A DNA stretch of 26,454 nucleotides from Eubacterium sp. CAG:252 (lineage in GTDB: Bacteria; Bacillota; Clostridia; Lachnospirales; Lachnospiraceae), in contig FR886275.1 in the NCBI GenBank assembly GCA_000436535.1, positions 27,490 to 53,943 of the forward strand, given 5' to 3'. The notes beneath the pieces are model-generated. The model made no database searches. It worked only from the letters and a program-made list of their open reading frames with translations, and was not told where the DNA came from. Within the stretch, counting starts at the first letter, position 1, and every line of letters starts with the position of its first letter. Below, piece by piece: positions 22,601-26,454 of the stretch. The translations under genes were made by a program, and so were the position numbers.

Positions 22601-23194
22601 ATGCGTTACCATAACTACAAGCCTGTCTTTTGATACTTCCTTTAAAAGCTCCATTACCTGTACACTTGTATCACTGTCAAGTGCGCCTGTCGGCTCATCT
22701 GCAAGAAGTATATCAGGATTGTTGACAAGCGCTCTTGCTATCGCAACTCTCTGCATCTGTCCGCCTGACATCTGGCTTGGTCTTTTATGTATCTGTTCAC
22801 CAAGTCCAACCTTCTCTAACGCATCTATAGCACGTTTTCTTCTCTCCGACCTTGATATACCTGATATTGTAAGTGCCAGCTCTACATTGGAAAGAACCGT
22901 CTGGTGTGGTATGAGATTATAACTCTGGAATACAAAGCCTATCGTATGGTTACGATATGAATCCCAGTCCCTGTCCTTATACTTTTTGGTTGATATTCCA
23001 TTGATGATAAGGTCACCACTATCGTATCTGTCAAGACCTCCTATTATATTAAGAAGAGTCGTTTTACCAGAACCACTGGGTCCAAGAATAGCCACGAATT
23101 CACTATCCCTTAAGTTCAGCGACACATCATCAAGTGCCTTCTGAACAAGCTTTCCTGTTCTGTATTCTTTGCGTATATGTTGAATCTGAAGCAT
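19661..23194 (-). CDS. ABC transporter: fused ATPase and FtsX/MacB-type permease with a very large outer region
   Basis: One 1177-residue polypeptide. Residues 1-225 are a LolD/MacB-type ATPase: Walker A GPSGSGKTT (38-46), Q-loop Gln90, signature MSGGQ (142-146), Walker B ILLADE (162-167) and switch His198. A first membrane helix follows (about 266-288), then about 745 residues predicted outside the membrane, then three helices in the last 140 residues with the FtsX landmark ERRKEIGILRAIGAS. The family works by mechanotransmission: it moves substrates or signals outside the membrane. The outer region is much bigger than MacB's and includes Asp/Ser/Met/Phe-rich (about 610-660) and Met/Gln-rich (about 860-920) stretches. 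The ATG at 23194 has AGGAG seven bases upstream. It stands alone, with no accessory subunit or two-component system beside it. Substrate unknown. Confidence 0.92.
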   Translation of the reverse strand: MLQIQHIRKEYRTGKLVQKALDDVSLNLRDSEFVAILGPSGSGKTTLLNIIGGLDRYDSGDLIINGISTKKYKDRDWDSYRNHTIGFVFQSYNLIPHQTVLSNVELALTISGISRSERRKRAIDALEKVGLGEQIHKRPSQMSGGQMQRVAIARALVNNPDILLADEPTGALDSDTSVQVMELLKEVSKDRLVVMVTHNPELAYEYATRIVEVKDGKILSDSDPIDISEEITEEPVHKNMGKSSMSFLTALSLSFQNLKTKKARTLLTSFAGSIGIIGIALILSISNGVSGYIKAMEEDTLSEYPLQIQSTGFDLTAMMVSASVDSPDNKKDNDIGVTPAVTNMFSKMSTNDLASLKTYLESNPENIDNYVHAIEYNYVVTPQIYRSDKNDTYKQINPDKSYEMVGMSSSYENSMTSSMSTNVFYELPANSDLYSGQYEVKAGHWPESYNECVLVLNSNGNISDRLEYTLGLRDSTEYENMVSAFMSEKEIDVPENNDSFSYDDLLGMTFKVVNSADYYEYDSEYDIWKDKTGNDAYMNDLVSRGEDLKITGIVQQLDGTAAAMLTPGIGYTQSLTKHIIQYAASSDVVKAQKDNKDTNIFTGEKFGTDSQDNKFNMESLFQIDADAMSNAFKVDDSIYNMDMSDISSLINLDDISAGFDASMFDSDVFDSSMFDDISFGDMSDIMGDGSFDFDMGSMDADAIKKFISDSLNDEVKADINSMLSGFKEYILSDGVSAKLGADIKQLITDSVKVNVSQDRVLQEVNKLEEKYFEYVKNNGIEDTSADSVFKFLLTDEARQQITASAKDIMSDAVVIDISYEQLWNIFQRDVADGFVEYAKQNGYPDVDGILDKVITNMINSLQEQITAGIEASMNKMMSSITLNMQQAMEQVMTQMMSSMTEAMVNAMQLMGNNMTNAFGFTGTGADMDSYDFGSAFGIDTESFADAIKMNMNEDDFSDLMMSLMSNTDTASYDNNMKKLGYADLAVPSGIDIYPKDFESKDQIVKILDNYNNDMKRQGKDAQVISYTDVVGTLMSSVTTIVNVISYVLIAFVAISLVVSSIMIGVITYISVLERRKEIGILRAIGASKKNVSAVFNAETCIIGLCAGLMGIGITLLMLIPINAIIHAVSGVNNINAVLPVAPAIVLILLSIFLTFIGGLIPSKKASKSDPVAALRNE

Positions 23195-23319
23195 TCCCTA
23201 TCTCCTGTTCTTTTATAATTCACAGCTTTTTATTTCTTTTTTTCTATTAGGTAGGTCCCAAGTTCTAAAGTTTTATCATAAAAGCAAAAAGGACTTTTGA
23301 CCTTTTCCCTATCTTTATA

Positions 23320-23349
23320 AGTATAAATCATTGTATACATTTATTACAA
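23320..23349 (-). promoter_or_regulatory. Possible promoter of the ABC transporter
   Basis: TTGTAA (23344-23349) and TATACT (23320-23325) lie 18 bases apart on the minus strand. The leader that follows contains a short hairpin AAAAGG / CCTTTTT (about 23288-23310), whose role is unclear. Confidence 0.5.
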
Positions 23350-23427
23350 CATACTTTGGTAATTAAAATATTACTATTTTATAACATTTTCCTAAACAAA
23401 TAATCACTATATCTCGTCATTACGTGT

Positions 23428-23459
23428 TATAATATCAATAACACTACTATATATGGAGG
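23428..23459 (+). promoter_or_regulatory. -10 box and ribosome binding site of the amylase gene
   Basis: A perfect TATAAT (23428-23433) precedes a strong GGAGG (23455-23459) seven bases before the ATG. No good -35 box is visible at the usual distance, so an activator may be needed. Confidence 0.5.
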
Positions 23460-23466
23460 TACTGCT

Positions 23467-24777
23467 ATGTGGGCATATGAAAGTGTATTTTATCAGATAT
23501 ATCCTCTGGGATTTTGTGGCGCACCATTTGAGAATGATGGTGTTCTTAACCACCGTATCCTAAAGGTCAATGACTGGATTTCTCATATTAAAAAGACAGG
23601 TGCAAATGCTATCTATTTTTCTCCTGTGTTTGAGTCTGACACTCACGGCTATAATACCCGTGATTATACTAAGATTGACAAACGTCTTGGAACTAATGAA
23701 GATTTTGCTGCGGTGTGCAATAATCTGCACAAGGAAGGCATAAAAGTTGTGCTTGACGGTGTATTTAACCACGTTGGACGAGGTTTCTGGGCTTTTCAGG
23801 ATGTTTTAAAAAATAGGGAAGCTTCTCCTTATGTGAACTGGTTTGCAAGAATTGACTTTAACGGAAACTCTAATTATAACGATGGTCTGTGGTATGAAGG
23901 CTGGGAAGGCTGTTATGACCTTGTAAAGCTTAACCTTTATAATGAGGATGTAATACAGCACATTTTCGCTGCGATTAAGGGATGGGTAGAGGAATTCGAT
24001 ATAGATGGCTTAAGACTTGATGTTGCTTACTGCCTGAACCACGATTTTCTTAAGAGGCTTCGTTCATTCTGTGATACTTTAAAGCCTGATTTTTTCCTGC
24101 TCGGAGAAACTCTTCACGGCGACTATAACCAGATTATGAATGATGATATGTTACATTCTGTCACTAATTATGAATGTTACAAAGGTCTTTACTCAAGCTT
24201 TAACTGTATGAATATGTTTGAAATTAACCACTCTTTATTAAGACAGTTCGGACCTGAGCAGTGGACCTTGTATAAAGGAAAACATCTTTTATCTTTTGTT
24301 GATAACCACGATGTGACAAGAGTTGCAAGTATTCTGAATAACGCTAACCACCTTCCTCTTATATATGCCCTTGCCTTTGGTATGCCTGGAATTCCTTGCG
24401 TATACTACGGAAGTGAATGGGGAGCAACTGGCAGAAAAGAGGACGGCGACCCTGCTCTGCGTGTTTCCTTTGATACCCCTGTGTGGAATGACCTCACAAC
24501 ATTTATATCAAAGCTTGCTGCTGCAAAGAAGTCTTCAAAGGCGTTAAATTACGGAAACTTCTCATCTGTCGTGCTCACTAATGAACAGTGTGTGTTCCTA
24601 CGCCAGTGTGACGATGAACGTGTGCTTGTTGCCATAAATGCAGCCGAACATCCTTATTTTGCTTCATTTAATATGGGATGTGACTCCTGCGTTGATATGA
24701 TAAACGGTGAAACCATTGCGCTGAATAACGGAATGGAACTGGCAGGATATGGGGCTTACTTCCTGAAAATCAGTTAA
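23467..24777 (+). CDS. GH13 alpha-amylase family glycoside hydrolase (cyclomaltodextrinase-like)
   Basis: Hydrolyses alpha-glucosidic bonds in starch-derived oligosaccharides. All GH13 signature regions are present: DGVFNH (97-102), GLRLDVAY with the nucleophile Asp185, LLGETLHGD with the acid/base Glu214, and FVDNHD with Asp282. The N-terminus starts straight in the barrel (YESVFYQIYPLGF) with no signal peptide, so the enzyme is cytoplasmic and probably acts on imported maltodextrins. At 436 residues it lacks the extra N-terminal domain of many maltogenic amylases; a small beta domain closes the C-terminus. It begins at the ATG at 23467 behind GGAGG and is followed after 29 bases by a MATE exporter, so they probably share a transcript. 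Exact specificity is uncertain. Confidence 0.92.
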   Translation: MWAYESVFYQIYPLGFCGAPFENDGVLNHRILKVNDWISHIKKTGANAIYFSPVFESDTHGYNTRDYTKIDKRLGTNEDFAAVCNNLHKEGIKVVLDGVFNHVGRGFWAFQDVLKNREASPYVNWFARIDFNGNSNYNDGLWYEGWEGCYDLVKLNLYNEDVIQHIFAAIKGWVEEFDIDGLRLDVAYCLNHDFLKRLRSFCDTLKPDFFLLGETLHGDYNQIMNDDMLHSVTNYECYKGLYSSFNCMNMFEINHSLLRQFGPEQWTLYKGKHLLSFVDNHDVTRVASILNNANHLPLIYALAFGMPGIPCVYYGSEWGATGRKEDGDPALRVSFDTPVWNDLTTFISKLAAAKKSSKALNYGNFSSVVLTNEQCVFLRQCDDERVLVAINAAEHPYFASFNMGCDSCVDMINGETIALNNGMELAGYGAYFLKIS

Positions 24778-24806
24778 AATAAAAAGAAATAGCAGGATAA
24801 TAAGAA

Positions 24807-26171
24807 ATGAAGAAAATAGATTTTGAAAATGGAACCGTTACGGGAAATATTCTGAGTGCGGCACTTCCTATGCTTGTTGCCCAGATGTTAAATCTTTTAT
24901 ACAACGTGGTAGACCGTATTTATATTGCACGTATACCAGAGGTTGGAACAGCCGCCATAGGTGCTGTTGGAATATGTTTTCCATTGATTGTTATTATCAC
25001 AGCATTTGCCAATCTGTTTGGAGGCGGCGGTGTGCCTTTGTTTTCAATATACAGAGGCCGTAAGAAGGATACAGAAGCCACACGCATTATGAATACTTCA
25101 TTTTCAATGGTATGCATAAGTGCCATTATTCTTATGACTATAGGTATGTTATGCGCACGACCGCTTCTCATATTATTTGGCGCATCATCTGATGCACTTG
25201 TTTACGCCTATCCATATATGATGATATATCTTATAGGAACTCTGCCTTCTATGTTAGCAGTAGGACTTAATCCGTATATCAATGCACAGGGATATTCTAC
25301 AGTTGGTATGACATCGGTTGCTATTGGTGCGGTTATGAATCTTATATTAGACCCGTTATTTATATTTTTCTTTAACTTCGGTGTCAGGGGAGCGGCTATT
25401 GCAACTGTAATATCACAGAGTTTTTCAGCCATATTTGTATTGTATTTTCTTACACGAAGGTCTGAGCTTAAGATGCATTTTATAAGGAAAAATGAATTAT
25501 CAGAATGTATGGGATATGCAAAAAATATAGTAAGTCTTGGTACTGCCGGTTTTGTTATGCAGATAACAAACAGCCTTGTTACAATATGCTGTAATAATGT
25601 ACTTTCAGTTACTGGCGGGGATATATACATATCTGTTATGACTATTGTATCAAGTGTCCGCCAGCTTGTTGAAACTCCTATATATGCGATAAATGAGGGC
25701 TCTTCTCCTATATTAAGCTATAATTATGGTGCTGGAAGGGCTTCAAAGGTAAAAAAAGCTATTGTTGTAATGGCGCTTATGATATTGGGTTATACAGCAG
25801 TTGTGTGGAGTATTATTATATTTGCACCTGAATCACTTATTAAGATATTCAGTTCCGATGCAGACCTGCTTTCTGACACAGTCGAAGCTCTGAAGCTGTA
25901 TTTCGCTGCATTTATATTTATGGACTTACAGTATATAGGACAGACTGTATTCAAGTCACTTAACAAAAAGAAGCAGGCTATATTTTTCTCACTCCTTAGA
26001 AAGGTGTTTATAGTTGTTCCGCTTACATATATTATGCCATATGCCCTGAATATGGGAACCTCCGGAGTATTTATGGCAGAGCCTGTATCAAATGTTATTG
26101 GCGGGGGAATATGTTTTGTAACGATGTTATGTACTGTGCTGCCGGAGCTTAAGAGGATGGAGAAAGAGTAA
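24807..26171 (+). CDS. MATE family multidrug/cation efflux transporter
   Basis: An integral membrane antiporter that exports small molecules in exchange for sodium or protons. The 454 residues give about 12 hydrophobic segments arranged as two similar halves. The N-terminus MKKIDFENGTVTGNILSAALPMLVAQMLNLLYNVVDR is typical of MATE proteins, with the conserved Asn-Asp region in LYNVVDRIYIAR, and the second half has EGSSPILSYNYGAGR. It resembles the MepA/DinF-type branch common in Clostridia. AGGA precedes the ATG. The upstream amylase suggests co-transcription but not necessarily a shared function. The substrate cannot be predicted. Confidence 0.92.
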   Translation: MKKIDFENGTVTGNILSAALPMLVAQMLNLLYNVVDRIYIARIPEVGTAAIGAVGICFPLIVIITAFANLFGGGGVPLFSIYRGRKKDTEATRIMNTSFSMVCISAIILMTIGMLCARPLLILFGASSDALVYAYPYMMIYLIGTLPSMLAVGLNPYINAQGYSTVGMTSVAIGAVMNLILDPLFIFFFNFGVRGAAIATVISQSFSAIFVLYFLTRRSELKMHFIRKNELSECMGYAKNIVSLGTAGFVMQITNSLVTICCNNVLSVTGGDIYISVMTIVSSVRQLVETPIYAINEGSSPILSYNYGAGRASKVKKAIVVMALMILGYTAVVWSIIIFAPESLIKIFSSDADLLSDTVEALKLYFAAFIFMDLQYIGQTVFKSLNKKKQAIFFSLLRKVFIVVPLTYIMPYALNMGTSGVFMAEPVSNVIGGGICFVTMLCTVLPELKRMEKE

Positions 26172-26195
26172 AGTAAGCTACGTGTGTCTGACACT

Positions 26196-26269
26196 AATAA
26201 AACTTCAACCACCAGAAAGCTGATTAATTGCGTTGGCTTCTAAAGCTTTCTGGTAATTGAAGCTTTATT
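26196..26269. terminator. Long hairpin between the MATE gene and the right-edge gene
   Basis: Arms 26196-26221 and 26244-26269 match as inverted repeats at 23 of 26 positions (AGCTTTCTGGT, TTGAAG and TTTATT shared). Every mismatch becomes a G-U pair in the minus-strand RNA, which then ends GAAGTTTTATTAG. It probably ends transcription from both convergent genes, mainly the minus-strand one. A small inverted-repeat element is the alternative. Confidence 0.6.
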
Positions 26270-26346
26270 GCTGGAATAACTCCCACGACTTATGATATCC
26301 GTCTGTTATTTGTCAGCTTAAGCAGGCTCTTTCTTACTTGTAGTAT

Positions 26347-26454
26347 CTAGTCCTGTAACATTTTTTTAAGTTCTTCTCTTTCGCCTGCTTTAACTCCTAT
26401 TATGTCCATTGCTTCATCTGCTGACTTTCCTAGATTGTTCATTACATTTTTCAT
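26347..26454 (-). CDS. C-terminal tail of a probable Rpn-family protein (cut by window edge)
   Basis: Reading in from the right edge on the minus strand gives 35 codons and a TAG stop. The sequence contains NVMNNLGKSADEAMDIIGV and then AGEREELKKML, the kind of short helical tail found at the end of Rpn-type nuclease/transposase-like proteins in Lachnospiraceae. The ATG at the very edge is probably internal, because it has no visible upstream context. The rest of the gene lies outside the window, so family and intactness are unproven. Confidence 0.45.
   Translation of the reverse strand: MKNVMNNLGKSADEAMDIIGVKAGEREELKKMLQD

Overview
The window looks like chromosome from an AT-rich, Gram-positive anaerobe of the class Clostridia, most likely a Lachnospiraceae gut commensal. 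The clues are low GC, Gram-positive-style ribosome binding sites, a rubredoxin-first rubrerythrin under a PerR-like regulator, a ferredoxin-tailed aldo/keto reductase, an FMN riboswitch, a thiS-type (HMP-PP) riboswitch and Rpn-type nuclease remnants. I do not assign a species. No rRNA, tRNA, CRISPR array, phage or plasmid genes were seen.

Layout: (1) 1-2350, minus strand: a riboflavin operon (ribD, then ribE cut by the left edge) behind a promoter, an FMN riboswitch and a terminator about 180 nt further down. (2) 2419-6715, minus: dtd, trkH, trkA (potassium uptake) and thrH, the last with its own promoter and a foldable leader. (3) 6724-8789, minus: a degV / aldo-keto reductase pair. (4) 8980-10464, plus: a MocR-type regulator, followed by a 115-bp inverted-repeat element and a minus-strand GGDEF protein. 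(5) 12836-13998, minus: reverse rubrerythrin and a PerR-like repressor, linked by three near-identical 19-bp palindromes at their promoters. (6) 14128-18221, minus: a thiazole (vitamin B1) cluster thiS-thiG-thiH-tenI headed by a promoter and a terminator-embedded riboswitch. (7) 18244-19405, plus: a truncated Rpn-family remnant and a Nudix hydrolase. (8) 19661-23349, minus: a giant MacB/FtsX-type ABC transporter. (9) 23428-26171, plus: a GH13 amylase and a MATE exporter. The right edge holds the tail of another Rpn-like gene.

The genes are mostly housekeeping and look intact. The unusual material is between and inside them. The thiamine cluster is riddled with small insertions and duplications: a 213-bp MITE-like element with 20-bp inverted ends and a TAGTA target duplication between thiH and tenI; two related hairpin elements bracketing tenI-thiH; a duplicated thiH 3' end; a duplicated segment inside tenI; and low-complexity polar tails or inserts in three of the four proteins. 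Shorter relatives of the 213-bp element appear near mocR and dtd. The most testable new observation outside that cluster is the thrH leader, where a hairpin loop is complementary to the sequence just before the ribosome binding site. Both vitamin operons appear controlled by RNA: FMN for riboflavin, probably HMP-PP for thiazole.
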